A DNA stretch of 64,000 nucleotides. Source: an uncultured Tenacibaculum sp. (lineage in GTDB: Bacteria; Bacteroidota; Bacteroidia; Flavobacteriales; Flavobacteriaceae). The position numbers were made by a program, and so were the translations under genes. Positions 8,773-17,507 of this stretch are shown one piece after another. Location of the stretch: positions 62,001 through 126,000 of the forward strand of contig NZ_CANMLT010000002.1 of the NCBI RefSeq assembly GCF_947498805.1, given 5' to 3'. Under the pieces are notes generated by a model. The model worked only from the letters and a program-made list of their open reading frames with translations, did no database searches and was not told where the DNA came from. The stretch's first letter is position 1. Each line of letters opens with the position of its first letter.

Positions 8773-10290
8773 ATGGAGAGAACACAATCTATTAGGGGAA
8801 CAAAAATTGACAAATCAAAAATAATTAGCTTAGAAAAAGGAAAACTACCACCACAGGCTTTAGATTTAGAAGAAGCGGTTTTGGGAGCTATGATGATTGA
8901 TAAAAAGGGGATTGATGAAGTGATTGATATTCTGCATCCAGATGCATTTTATGATAAGCGTCATCAAGAGATTTATGAGGCTGTATACATGCTATTTCAA
9001 AACTCAGAACCTATTGATTTATTATCGGTTTCTAATCAGCTAAAGAAGAATGGTAAGTTAGATATTGCCGGTGGAGATTTTTATCTAATTGGATTAACTC
9101 AAAAGGTAGCTTCGTCTGCTCATATTGAATTTCACTCGCGTGTAATTCTTCAAAAATATATTCAAAGAAAATTAATTACCATCTCCTCTGAAATTATTGA
9201 AAATGCCTATGATGAAACCGTAGATGTTTTTGACTTGCTAGATGACGCCGAAGGTAAATTATTTGAAGTAACGCAGGGTAATTTAAAGAAAGGAGCCGAA
9301 AGAGCAGATTCGTTAGTTCAGCAATCGATTAATAAAATTCAGGAGATTTCGACAAAAGAAGGAATGAGTGGTTTAGCAACAGGTTTTACCAAGTTAGATG
9401 CGCTTACCTCTGGTTGGCAACCTTCTGATTTAATTATTATTGCAGCACGTCCTGGTATGGGTAAAACGGCATTCGTAATTTCGATGGCGAAGAATATGGC
9501 TATTGACTTTAATCATGCAGTAGCTGTTTTCTCTCTGGAGATGTCATCAGTACAGTTAATTACGCGTATGATTTCTTCTGAAACAGGATTGACTTCTGAA
9601 AAATTAAGAAAAGGAAATTTAGAACCACATGAATGGGAGCAGTTAAATGTTAAAGTTAAAAAACTTTCTGATGCACCTATTTTTATTGACGATACACCAG
9701 CACTTTCTATTTTTGATTTGCGTGCAAAGGCACGTCGTTTGGTATCACAACACGGAGTTAAAATATTAATTATTGATTACCTACAGTTAATGACAGCAGG
9801 TGGAGCAGGAGGAAACCGTGAACAGGAAATTTCTACCATTTCTCGTAACTTAAAAGCTTTAGGTAAAGAATTAGATATACCAGTAATTGCATTATCTCAG
9901 TTATCACGTTCGGTAGAGACTCGTGGAGGAAGTAAACGTCCTTTATTATCGGATCTTCGTGAATCTGGAGCGATTGAGCAGGATGCCGATATTGTATCGT
10001 TTATTTTCCGTCCGGAATACTATGGTATGACAGAATGGGATGATGATGATCATTCACCATGTGAAGGACAAGGAGAATTTATCGTAGCAAAACACCGTAA
10101 TGGAGGATTGGATAATATTCGTTTAAAGTTTACTGGACACTTAGCAAAATTCTCAGATTTAGAAGAAGGATTTAGTAGCGAATTTCAATCAAGTATGAAC
10201 TCAGGGTTTAATGATGAAGCTTCTTCTAGTAACTTTACTTCACCAGAAGATGCATTTGGACCTATGGGTGGAGATGATGTACCATTTTAG
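8773..10290 (+). CDS. dnaB: Replicative DNA helicase DnaB
   Basis: 505 residues. DnaB is the hexameric 5'-3' helicase that unwinds DNA at the replication fork and binds primase. The N-terminal domain starts at about residue 25 (PPQALDLEEAVLGAMM). After the linker helix comes the RecA-like ATPase with Walker A PGMGKT (about 227-232), FSLEMS, Walker B ILIIDYLQLM and SQLSRSVETR. No intein interrupts it. The tail is acidic and Ser-rich, ending GGDDVPF, resembling an SSB-type acidic tip. A promoter-like box lies only 5 bp ahead of the ATG, yet the next in-frame Met falls inside the conserved N-terminal domain, so this start is kept. A terminator follows. Confidence 0.97.
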   Translation: MERTQSIRGTKIDKSKIISLEKGKLPPQALDLEEAVLGAMMIDKKGIDEVIDILHPDAFYDKRHQEIYEAVYMLFQNSEPIDLLSVSNQLKKNGKLDIAGGDFYLIGLTQKVASSAHIEFHSRVILQKYIQRKLITISSEIIENAYDETVDVFDLLDDAEGKLFEVTQGNLKKGAERADSLVQQSINKIQEISTKEGMSGLATGFTKLDALTSGWQPSDLIIIAARPGMGKTAFVISMAKNMAIDFNHAVAVFSLEMSSVQLITRMISSETGLTSEKLRKGNLEPHEWEQLNVKVKKLSDAPIFIDDTPALSIFDLRAKARRLVSQHGVKILIIDYLQLMTAGGAGGNREQEISTISRNLKALGKELDIPVIALSQLSRSVETRGGSKRPLLSDLRESGAIEQDADIVSFIFRPEYYGMTEWDDDDHSPCEGQGEFIVAKHRNGGLDNIRLKFTGHLAKFSDLEEGFSSEFQSSMNSGFNDEASSSNFTSPEDAFGPMGGDDVPF

Positions 10291-10316
10291 GGTTTAAATA
10301 AATCATAAAAAATATA

Positions 10317-10350
10317 AAATACACAATTACATTCGAGTAATTGTGTATTT
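10317..10350 (+). terminator. Terminator of dnaB
   Basis: A 14-bp perfect stem AAATACACAATTAC (10317-10330) and GTAATTGTGTATTT (10337-10350) with a 6-nt loop, followed by TAGTTTTT. It ends 12 bp before the next gene's ATG, so that gene's promoter must lie inside or before the hairpin, or it depends on read-through. Confidence 0.85.
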
Positions 10351-10362
10351 TAGTTTTTGATT

Positions 10363-11622
10363 ATGAGAAATATACTATATACACTACTGTTTTTACTTTC
10401 TTCAAATACCATTTGGGCATCTTTTATTTATGTTCCAATGAGTCATGATAATCAAAAAAATCATTTAAAGGCATATGGAATTGTGTATTACGCATTACAA
10501 AATGGTTTGAAGGCAAAATGGTTGTTGAATTATGATGGGGGGGCGTTTTTGATTGAGAATAATCAATCTGTAGAAAATGAGTGTAAAATTAGAGGAGTTT
10601 CCTATCAGGTAATTTCTGATACAAGATCTAAGCTAATTTTAGAAGAAATTTCTTCACCTTCTAAAAATCAAGAAGCGGTAACTTTAGAAAAGGCACCAAA
10701 GATAGCCGTATATTCTCCAAAAGATAAAATGCCTTGGGATGACGCTGTAACTATGGTATTAACGTATGCTGAGATACCTTTTGATGTGATTTATGATGAG
10801 GAAGTATTAAATGATAAGTTGTTATTGTATGAATGGCTACACTTACATCATGAAGATTTTACTGGACAGTATGGACGTTTTTATGGAGCGTTTAGAACAG
10901 CACCTTGGTATATTCAACAAAAGAAAGATGCAGAGGCTTTAGCTACAAAATTAGGCTATTCTAAAGTATCTACAGAAAAGGGAGCTGTAGCTAAAAAGAT
11001 ACGAGACTATGTAATTGGAGGTGGATTTATGTTTGCGATGTGTTCGGCAACGGATAGTTTTGATATTGCGTTAGCAGCAGATGGTGTTGATATTTGTGAA
11101 ACCATGTTTGATGGTGACCCTTCAGAACCAAATTATCAATCAAAAATAGATTACAGTAAAACGTTAGCTTTTAAAGATTTTGAATTGATTAGAAATCCAA
11201 CTACATATGAATTTTCTTCTATAGATATGACAAGAAAAAGAAGAATTAAAAAAGAGTCGGATTATTTTTCTTTAAAAGAATTTTCAGCAAAATGGGATCA
11301 AGTTCCAACAATGCTGACTCAGAATCATACTTTATTAGTAAAAGCTTTTATGGGACAAACTACTTCGTTTGATCCAAATACCATTAAGTCGACCATAATT
11401 GTTTTAGGAGAAAATAAAAACAATGGAGAAGGACGCTATATACATGGTACTAAAGGAAAAGGAATGTTTACTTTTTATGGAGGACATGATCCTGAAGACT
11501 ATCAGCATAGAGTAGGAGATCCAAAAACAGAACTAGATTTACATCCTACTTCACCAGGATATCGTTTGATTTTAAATAACGTTTTATTTCCTGCTGCAAA
11601 GAAGAAAAAGCAAAAAACTTAA
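10363..11622 (+). CDS. Secreted glutamine-amidotransferase-fold-like protein, function unknown
   Basis: 419 residues from the ATG at 10363; a TTG two codons upstream is in frame, but the ATG gives a clean signal peptide (MRNILYTLLFLLSSNTIWAS). The middle has a class-I-amidotransferase-like look: a strand IAVYSPKD, then GGGFMFAMCSATD with C227 at the usual nucleophile elbow, and FTFYGGHDPEDYQH near the end, reminiscent of ThuA-like folds. I recall relatives next to Flavobacteria dnaB labelled asparagine synthetase B, but neither the asparagine-synthase ATP domain nor an N-terminal Cys amidotransferase is present, so that label looks wrong. The tail is Lys-rich. Predicted to be exported; substrate unknown. 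Confidence 0.7.
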   Translation: MRNILYTLLFLLSSNTIWASFIYVPMSHDNQKNHLKAYGIVYYALQNGLKAKWLLNYDGGAFLIENNQSVENECKIRGVSYQVISDTRSKLILEEISSPSKNQEAVTLEKAPKIAVYSPKDKMPWDDAVTMVLTYAEIPFDVIYDEEVLNDKLLLYEWLHLHHEDFTGQYGRFYGAFRTAPWYIQQKKDAEALATKLGYSKVSTEKGAVAKKIRDYVIGGGFMFAMCSATDSFDIALAADGVDICETMFDGDPSEPNYQSKIDYSKTLAFKDFELIRNPTTYEFSSIDMTRKRRIKKESDYFSLKEFSAKWDQVPTMLTQNHTLLVKAFMGQTTSFDPNTIKSTIIVLGENKNNGEGRYIHGTKGKGMFTFYGGHDPEDYQHRVGDPKTELDLHPTSPGYRLILNNVLFPAAKKKKQKT

Positions 11623-11663
11623 GCTTATATGTAGCCTTCATATTAGCTACAAAAACTCTAAAT

Positions 11664-11699
11664 AAAAAAGGTTAAAGCATCATAGCTTTAACCTTTTTT
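11664..11699. terminator. Bidirectional terminator between convergent genes
   Basis: A 15-bp stem AAAAAAGGTTAAAGC (11664-11678) and GCTTTAACCTTTTTT (11685-11699). It serves the gene ending at 11622 and the minus-strand gene ending at 11722. Confidence 0.93.
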
Positions 11700-11721
11700 C
11701 ATTTGTGATCTATCTAAAATA

Positions 11722-14700
11722 TTATTTAATATCTTTTAGCATTTCAGATACAGATCGTTCTAATTGCTCATCACGACCATTATCTATCATTCCTGGCATA
11801 TTTTTTACTTTAATCATAGGTTCAGTTTGATTATTCTCCATCCATCTTCCAGACTTATCTTTAGCACTTACAGGTACAACTCCCCAGTAACTTCCATTCG
11901 GCAAGCCTTCCCATCCTGCAAAGCTACAAGTACCAGGTACTGGCATTCCAACAGTTTTTCCAATTTTGAGGTCTGTATATCCCGAAGCATAACAATGTCC
12001 GTCTGAGTACATACTTTCATTAAAAATTGATAAGGTTGGTTTAGTCCAACGAGAAGTAGGCTCACCTCCAACTACTTTAGCTTCTGTTTCATAAGAAATA
12101 AAAGGAACTCCTGTAAAGAACATAGCTAAGTCAGCAACTAAATCACCACCACCATTAAAGCGTGTATCGATAATAATTCCTTTGCGTTCAGAAAATTTAC
12201 CCATAATATCTTTATAAATACTTCTATAAGGACCATCACTCATTCCAGGAATGTGAACATATCCTAACTTTCCATTACTTAATTTATCTACTTCCTTTTC
12301 ATTAATCTTAACCCATCTTTTATATAGCAAACGTCCTTCTTCACCTAGAGAAATGGGTTTTACAGTTATGGTTTGTTTTTCCTTAGTTTTAGAGTCTGTA
12401 ATTTCAAGCAAAACAAATTTTCCTACTTTTCTATTTAAGTACTTAGCAATGTCTTCGTCTTTATCTACCGTAACACCATCAATTTTTTCAATTAGCATGC
12501 CTGCTTTAATATCAAAAGAAGATTTATCTAGTGGTCCTCCTTTAATAATCTCATCAATTAAAATTCCATTGCCTTTATGATCATAATTCATAAAAATACC
12601 AAGCGAAGCAGTTGCATCTGCATTTTTAATCCTTGTACGATAACCAGCTCCTGCGTGAGATACATTTAATTCTCCTAACATTTCAGAAAGCATTTCAGAG
12701 AATTCAAAAGAGTTTCCAATAGAAGGTAAGTACTTTTGGTATTCTTTTTTCATCTTCTTCCAGTCAATTCCATGAAAATCTGGATGGTAAAAAATAGCAT
12801 TGGTTCTTATCCATACGTGATTAAACATAGCTTCTCTTTCAGCATGAGTGTTTAACATCATCTCACCACTAATCTTCACCGGCTTTTTACTCTTCTTAGT
12901 AGGCACTATTTTAGAAATTTTTCCTCCACTTAAAAGATATAAGTTTTTCATTTTTTTATCCCATTGTAAAGATCCAAAATTGGCATTTAACTTCATTACC
13001 ATTTTAGTTTCCTTCGTACGTAAATTAGTACTCCAAAGGTTCATTTTTCCTTCAAAACGAGCTAAATAGTATAAAACATCTCCTTTTTTAGAAAGTACTG
13101 CATCACCAAGGCTAGAAGAGTGTATGGTTAATCGTTTTGTTCGATCTTTCATACTATCCCAATCAAAAGTAAGTGGTTTTACTTTCTTCTTGTCTTTATC
13201 TTTTTTCTTGCCTTTTTTATCCTTCTTATCAGCGTCCTTTTTCTTTTTCTCCTTTTTTTCTAAAGCTTTGATAGTTTCCATTAACTTAAACTCTTCATCA
13301 CTAAGGTTAAATTCATCCCAAGCCTTTTGTGTAAAGAACATACTATAAACATCGGTTTGAGATCGCCCGCTAGTAGCATAAGATTTTAATCCATTCCTAT
13401 TACTAAACCACAACATTTGTTTCCCTCCATTAATCCATTTGGGAGCATAATCACTATATCCACTTTCTGTTAAGTTTATTCGCTTAGAACCATCTGCCGC
13501 CATTAACAAAACTTCATTATTACTTAACGTTTTACTCCATCCAACTAATAACCATTTACTATCTGGACTCCATGTAAAATATTTGTCTCCATCGCTCATA
13601 TGGAATAAATCTTTAGGAGTTAATAAAGTAACCTGCTTTTTAGTTTTTAGATCCATAACCTTTAATGTACGTCTTCCTTCAACAAAAGCTATTTTAGAAC
13701 TATCTGGAGAGAATTCAGGTAAATAATTATCAAGCTTATTTTCAATAACAGGAGATTCTTTAACTAAGGTAGCTGCAAAAAAGAAAGGCTCTTCTTTTCT
13801 TACTTTTTCAGTTTTATAAATACTCCACTTTCCATTTCTTTCACTACTATACACTACTGATTTTCCATCAGGTGTCCAGGTTACAAAACGCTCTCTTTCT
13901 GGTGTGTTGGTTAATCTTTTAGTAAAAGATTCATTTACAGAGGTAACAAATACTTCTCCTCTAGAAATAAAAGCGATTTCTTTTCCATTTGGAGATATTG
14001 CCATTTCATTAACGCCTCCGTTAATAGATACAAATTTATCGTTGTTATCTTTGCTTTGAGTTCTTATAATAACATTCACTTTTGAAGGCTTTTCACCTTC
14101 TTTCATGGTGTATAATTCACCGTCATATCCGAAACTCAAGATATTATTTCCCATACTTAGAAAGCGCACAGGGTGTAATTTGAAATTGGTTAACTGCTCA
14201 TCTTGATTAGAATTACTAATATTCATTTTATGAACATTAAACGTTCCACTTTTTTCGCTTAAATAATACATGCTTTTTTCATCTTGTGAAAATATAGGAT
14301 GTCTATCTTCTCCTTCGAAAGAAGTAATCATTTTATGAGTATTACTCTTAGTGTCATAACTCCAAATATCTCTAGTAATAGATGATTTATGGTGTTTACG
14401 CCATTCATTTTCACCACCTTTTTTATCATGATACAACATTGTACCACCATTTTTAGATACTTGAACATATTCTGCTGGTAGTGTTAATAATTGACTAACA
14501 CGTCCTGCCGATGTTGGTACACTATATAGTTCTGGCTGTGATTTTGTAGGGTATTGTCTATGTTTTACATCATCTTGTCGTTGTGCTCCGAAAATAACAT
14601 TTTGATTGTCTGCTGAAAAAGAAAATGGAATTTCATCATTAGAGTGAAATGTTAACCTTTTCGCTTCACCACCTCTAGCATCCATTATATATACATCAAA

Positions 14701-14955
14701 ATTTCCATAACGATTAGAGGCAAATGCAATTGTTTTACTGTCTTTACTCCAAATGGCTTTATAATCGTGAGCCGTATGAAAAGTCAATTGAGTTGCATTA
14801 CCACCAGCTGAAGGAACTTTATATAAATCACCTTTATAGGTGAAAACTATCTCTTTTCCATCGGGGGATATTGAGGAGTGTCTCAGCCAATTAGGATTCT
14901 CTTGAGAGAAGAGCTGAAATGTTAAAAATGTAAATAATATTGATAGGTGTTTCAT
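11722..14955 (-). CDS. Tricorn-like S41 family protease with WD40-like propeller and PDZ domain
   Basis: 1077 residues. A signal peptide covers about 1-17 (ending FQLFSQ). Many WD40-like/PD40 propeller repeats follow (SISPDGKEIVF, WTPDGKSVVYSS, WSPDSKWLLVG). A very basic insert (about 563-594, mostly K and D) interrupts the second half. Then come a C1-like domain, the ELNVSHAGAGY loop (catalytic His), a PDZ domain (about 790-860) and the S41 core with VHIPGMSDGPY, IIIDTRFNGGG and MYSDGH (nucleophile Ser about 984). This is the order of archaeal tricorn protease, which trims peptides, but the signal peptide places this one in the periplasm or at the surface. The gene is monocistronic, with a shared terminator at its 3' end. 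Confidence 0.9.
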   Translation of the reverse strand: MKHLSILFTFLTFQLFSQENPNWLRHSSISPDGKEIVFTYKGDLYKVPSAGGNATQLTFHTAHDYKAIWSKDSKTIAFASNRYGNFDVYIMDARGGEAKRLTFHSNDEIPFSFSADNQNVIFGAQRQDDVKHRQYPTKSQPELYSVPTSAGRVSQLLTLPAEYVQVSKNGGTMLYHDKKGGENEWRKHHKSSITRDIWSYDTKSNTHKMITSFEGEDRHPIFSQDEKSMYYLSEKSGTFNVHKMNISNSNQDEQLTNFKLHPVRFLSMGNNILSFGYDGELYTMKEGEKPSKVNVIIRTQSKDNNDKFVSINGGVNEMAISPNGKEIAFISRGEVFVTSVNESFTKRLTNTPERERFVTWTPDGKSVVYSSERNGKWSIYKTEKVRKEEPFFFAATLVKESPVIENKLDNYLPEFSPDSSKIAFVEGRRTLKVMDLKTKKQVTLLTPKDLFHMSDGDKYFTWSPDSKWLLVGWSKTLSNNEVLLMAADGSKRINLTESGYSDYAPKWINGGKQMLWFSNRNGLKSYATSGRSQTDVYSMFFTQKAWDEFNLSDEEFKLMETIKALEKKEKKKKDADKKDKKGKKKDKDKKKVKPLTFDWDSMKDRTKRLTIHSSSLGDAVLSKKGDVLYYLARFEGKMNLWSTNLRTKETKMVMKLNANFGSLQWDKKMKNLYLLSGGKISKIVPTKKSKKPVKISGEMMLNTHAEREAMFNHVWIRTNAIFYHPDFHGIDWKKMKKEYQKYLPSIGNSFEFSEMLSEMLGELNVSHAGAGYRTRIKNADATASLGIFMNYDHKGNGILIDEIIKGGPLDKSSFDIKAGMLIEKIDGVTVDKDEDIAKYLNRKVGKFVLLEITDSKTKEKQTITVKPISLGEEGRLLYKRWVKINEKEVDKLSNGKLGYVHIPGMSDGPYRSIYKDIMGKFSERKGIIIDTRFNGGGDLVADLAMFFTGVPFISYETEAKVVGGEPTSRWTKPTLSIFNESMYSDGHCYASGYTDLKIGKTVGMPVPGTCSFAGWEGLPNGSYWGVVPVSAKDKSGRWMENNQTEPMIKVKNMPGMIDNGRDEQLERSVSEMLKDIK

Positions 14956-15327
14956 TCTGATAAATTTTTGAGCAATCTACTAAATTGCAAAATCTAATTA
15001 TGTTAATATAAGTTAAAATGAAACTTGATTTTTTTTCTTTTGTAAGAAGATTAAAAAGGCTTTGATTTATAGTTGGTTAGATGTTTTTATAACTCTGTTT
15101 TCATAAAAGTCGACTAAAATATTTTGTTTTATTGGGTAACAAATGGGGCTTTGGGGCACGTATTTGAAAAAGGGTTCGATATAACTTATAGTAAAGAAAA
15201 CAAACGAAGGGAAAATTTGAACGAAAAAGAAAATTTTTAATATTTGAACCCTTTTCTTTTTTATTAAAAAAGTAATTGGCAATTGTTTTATAAACTGTTA
15301 CTTTTGTCGGTATAAAATGAAATAAAA
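14956..15327. other. 372-bp divergent intergenic region without a credible gene
   Basis: It separates the tricorn-like gene (minus) from the transketolase gene (plus). Two overlapping minus-strand frames of 71 and 79 codons here are Phe/Lys/Ile-rich AT-driven translations with no start signal, so I do not call them. The plus-strand promoter lies at 15276-15306. An inverted repeat, AAAAGGGTTC (15168-15177) and GAACCCTTTT (15246-15255), is separated by 68 nt. Nothing else is recognisable. Confidence 0.6.
15276..15306 (+). promoter_or_regulatory. Promoter of the transketolase N-terminal gene
   Basis: TTG (15276-15278), a 20-bp spacer, then TACTTTTG (15299-15306), a perfect -7 box. The leader to the ATG would be about 16 nt. 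Confidence 0.72.
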
Positions 15328-16173
15328 ATGCCAACAACACAACAACTACAAGATTTTACACAACAAGTTCGTAGAGATATCGTACGTATGGTACATGCTG
15401 TAAATTCAGGACATCCAGGAGGTTCTTTAGGATGTGCAGAGTTTTTAACATGTTTATATCAAGATATAATGAGTTATTCTACTGATTTTGATATGGATGG
15501 TAAAAATGAAGATGTATTCTTTTTATCAAATGGTCATATTTCACCAGTATTTTATAGTGTTTTATCTCGTAGTGGATATTTTCCAGTAGCAGAATTAGCA
15601 ACTTTTAGGAAATTAGATTCTCGTTTACAAGGACACCCAACAACGCATGAACACTTACCAGGAATTAGAATTGCATCGGGTTCTTTAGGACAAGGAATGA
15701 GTGTAGCTATAGGAACTGCGGAAGCAAAGAAGTTAAATGGAGATGATAAAATTGTATATTCTTTACACGGAGATGGAGAATTACAAGAAGGTCAAATTTG
15801 GGAGGCAGCAATGTATGCTTCAGCAAAGAAAGTAGATAACTTAATTGCAACTGTTGATTTAAACGAAAAGCAAATTGATGGTACTACAGATGAAGTATTA
15901 GCAATGGGTAGCTTAAGAGCAAAGTTTGAGGCTTTTGGTTGGGATGTTTTAGATATTAAAGAAGGAAATGATATAGATGCTGTTTTAAAGGGAATGGCAG
16001 AGGCAAAAGCTAAAACAGGAAAAGGAAAACCAGTATGTGTGTTATTACATACAGAAATGGGAAATGGAGTTGATTTTATGATGCATACTCATGCTTGGCA
16101 TGGTAAGGCACCAAATGATGAACAATTAGAAGAAGCCTTAGCTCAAAATCCTGAAACGTTAGGAGATTACTAA
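15328..16173 (+). CDS. Transketolase, N-terminal (thiamine-diphosphate-binding) subunit
   Basis: 281 residues covering only the N-terminal third to half of transketolase, which transfers two-carbon ketol units in the pentose phosphate pathway. Visible marks are AVNSGHPGGSLG, FFLSNGHISP, ASGSLGQGMSVAIG, the ThDP/Mg motif HGDGELQEGQIWEAAMYA and NLIATVDLNEKQIDG. Bacteroidota commonly split transketolase into this subunit and a ~315-residue C-terminal subunit, usually adjacent. Here a terminator and bshA follow instead, and no C-terminal half is seen in the window. The ORF ends naturally (ALAQNPETLGDY), so it is not a truncation scar. It should need a partner encoded elsewhere. Confidence 0.93.
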   Translation: MPTTQQLQDFTQQVRRDIVRMVHAVNSGHPGGSLGCAEFLTCLYQDIMSYSTDFDMDGKNEDVFFLSNGHISPVFYSVLSRSGYFPVAELATFRKLDSRLQGHPTTHEHLPGIRIASGSLGQGMSVAIGTAEAKKLNGDDKIVYSLHGDGELQEGQIWEAAMYASAKKVDNLIATVDLNEKQIDGTTDEVLAMGSLRAKFEAFGWDVLDIKEGNDIDAVLKGMAEAKAKTGKGKPVCVLLHTEMGNGVDFMMHTHAWHGKAPNDEQLEEALAQNPETLGDY

Positions 16174-16192
16174 GAATCAAATAGATAAATAT

Positions 16193-16218
16193 AAATCCCA
16201 CCTCGGTGGGATTTTTTT
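16193..16218 (+). terminator. Terminator after the transketolase N-terminal gene
   Basis: AAATCCCAC pairs with GTGGGATTT around a CTCG loop (16193-16214), followed by Ts to 16218. Confidence 0.9.
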
Positions 16219-16293
16219 ATGATTTTATTCACATTTAAGCGTAAGTAATACAGTAAATTTACGTCAGTAACCTTAATAAATTTAGAAAGAAAT

Positions 16294-17424
16294 ATGAAAA
16301 TAGGTATTGTATGTTATCCTACTTTTGGAGGTAGTGGAGTAGTAGCTACCGAATTAGGAATGGCTTTGGCGGATAAAGGTCATGAAGTACATTTTATAAC
16401 CTATAATCAACCTGTTAGATTAGATTTCTTTTCTCACCGATTACATTTTCATGAAGTAGTTTTAGAAGAATATCCACTATTTCAATACCAACCTTATGAA
16501 TTGGCCCTATCCAGTAAAATGGTAGAAGTAGCAGAAAAGCATGGACTAGAAATATTACATGTACACTATGCTATTCCGCATGCTTATGCAGCCTATATGG
16601 CGAAACAAATGTTAAAGGAAAAAGGGATTAATATTAAGGTTATTACTACACTACATGGTACAGATATTACCTTAGTAGGAAGTCATCCTACTTATAAGAC
16701 AGCGGTTGAATTTAGTATTAATAATTCAGATGAAGTAACTACGGTATCAAACAGCTTAAAAGAAGATACGTTACGTCTTTTTAATATTAAGAAAGAAATT
16801 AAAGTAGTGTATAATTTTATTGATGGAGAAAAGTATGAAAAGGCACATCAAGCAGAATGTAAAAGAATTGGTTTAGCGCAACCTGAAGAACGAATTTTAA
16901 CGCACATAAGTAATTTTAGACCGGTTAAAAGAACAGAAGATGTTGTTAGAATATTTAATAGGGTTCAAAAGGAAATACCTTCTAAACTTTTAATGGTAGG
17001 AGATGGACCAGATCGTTTAAAAACAGAAAATTTAGTAAAAGAACTTGGAATTGAAGATAAAGTGTTGTTTTTAGGAAATAGTACAGAAGTAGCTAAAATC
17101 TTATGTTATTCTGATGTTTTCTTATTACCATCTGAAACTGAAAGTTTTGGTTTAGCAGCTTTAGAAGCAATGGCAGCTAGTACACCTGTTATTTCTACAA
17201 ATGCAGGAGGTTTATCTGAAGTAAATGTAGGCGGGAAAACAGGGTACTTAAGTAATGTAGGAGAGGTAGAGGAAATGGCCGATAATGCCATTAAAATATT
17301 AAAGAATGATGAAACTCTTGAGTCTTTTAAGAGACGAGCTAAAGAGCACATAAAATTATTTACTTTAGAAAACATCTTACCAGTATACGAAGAGATTTAT
17401 AAAATTTGTTCACCGACTTATTAA
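16294..17424 (+). CDS. bshA: N-acetyl-alpha-D-glucosaminyl L-malate synthase (bacillithiol pathway)
   Basis: A 376-residue GT4 glycosyltransferase joining GlcNAc from UDP-GlcNAc to L-malate, the first step of bacillithiol synthesis. It matches BshA strongly: MKIGIVCYPTFGGSGVVATELG at the start, HFITYNQPVRL, HVHYAIPHAYAAY, TTLHGTDITLVG, and the GT4 donor site SETESFGLAALEAMA. Length is standard. BshB and BshC are not in this window. It is a single gene with a terminator right after it; a weak promoter-like TAAATTTA lies at 16254-16261. Confidence 0.95.
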   Translation: MKIGIVCYPTFGGSGVVATELGMALADKGHEVHFITYNQPVRLDFFSHRLHFHEVVLEEYPLFQYQPYELALSSKMVEVAEKHGLEILHVHYAIPHAYAAYMAKQMLKEKGINIKVITTLHGTDITLVGSHPTYKTAVEFSINNSDEVTTVSNSLKEDTLRLFNIKKEIKVVYNFIDGEKYEKAHQAECKRIGLAQPEERILTHISNFRPVKRTEDVVRIFNRVQKEIPSKLLMVGDGPDRLKTENLVKELGIEDKVLFLGNSTEVAKILCYSDVFLLPSETESFGLAALEAMAASTPVISTNAGGLSEVNVGGKTGYLSNVGEVEEMADNAIKILKNDETLESFKRRAKEHIKLFTLENILPVYEEIYKICSPTY

Positions 17425-17463
17425 TTAGTAAAATAATTCACTAATTAAAATATAGTATATTGC

Positions 17464-17495
17464 AAACCGTTCGAATCATCGAGCGGTTTTTTTTT
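17464..17495 (+). terminator. Terminator of bshA
   Basis: AAACCGTTCGA (17464-17474) pairs with TCGAGCGGTTT (17479-17489) with one wobble and loop ATCA, followed by Ts to 17495. It ends 12 bp before the next ATG. Confidence 0.9.
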
Positions 17496-17507
17496 GAAAT
17501 CAATAGT

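Noticed and set aside
10357-10362. TTG start two codons upstream of the secreted protein after dnaB
   Set aside because: The ATG at 10363 gives a standard signal peptide; the extra residues (M-I) add nothing.
12353-13348. Several plus-strand frames of 70-80 codons opposite the tricorn-like gene
   Set aside because: Antisense shadows of a well-supported long gene, without start signals or family features.
15067-15340. Two overlapping minus-strand frames (71 and 79 codons) in the gap before the transketolase gene
   Set aside because: Low-complexity Phe/Lys/Ile composition, no start signal, and one runs into the transketolase start codon on the other strand; no family resemblance.
16174-16293. 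Possible remnant of the transketolase C-terminal half after the N-terminal gene
   Set aside because: Only a terminator and a 75-bp gap precede bshA; no frame here resembles the C-terminal subunit.
17460-17507. TTG start 16 codons upstream of the MFS gene
   Set aside because: It lies within the bshA terminator hairpin and adds residues with no family match; the ATG at 17508 is right.
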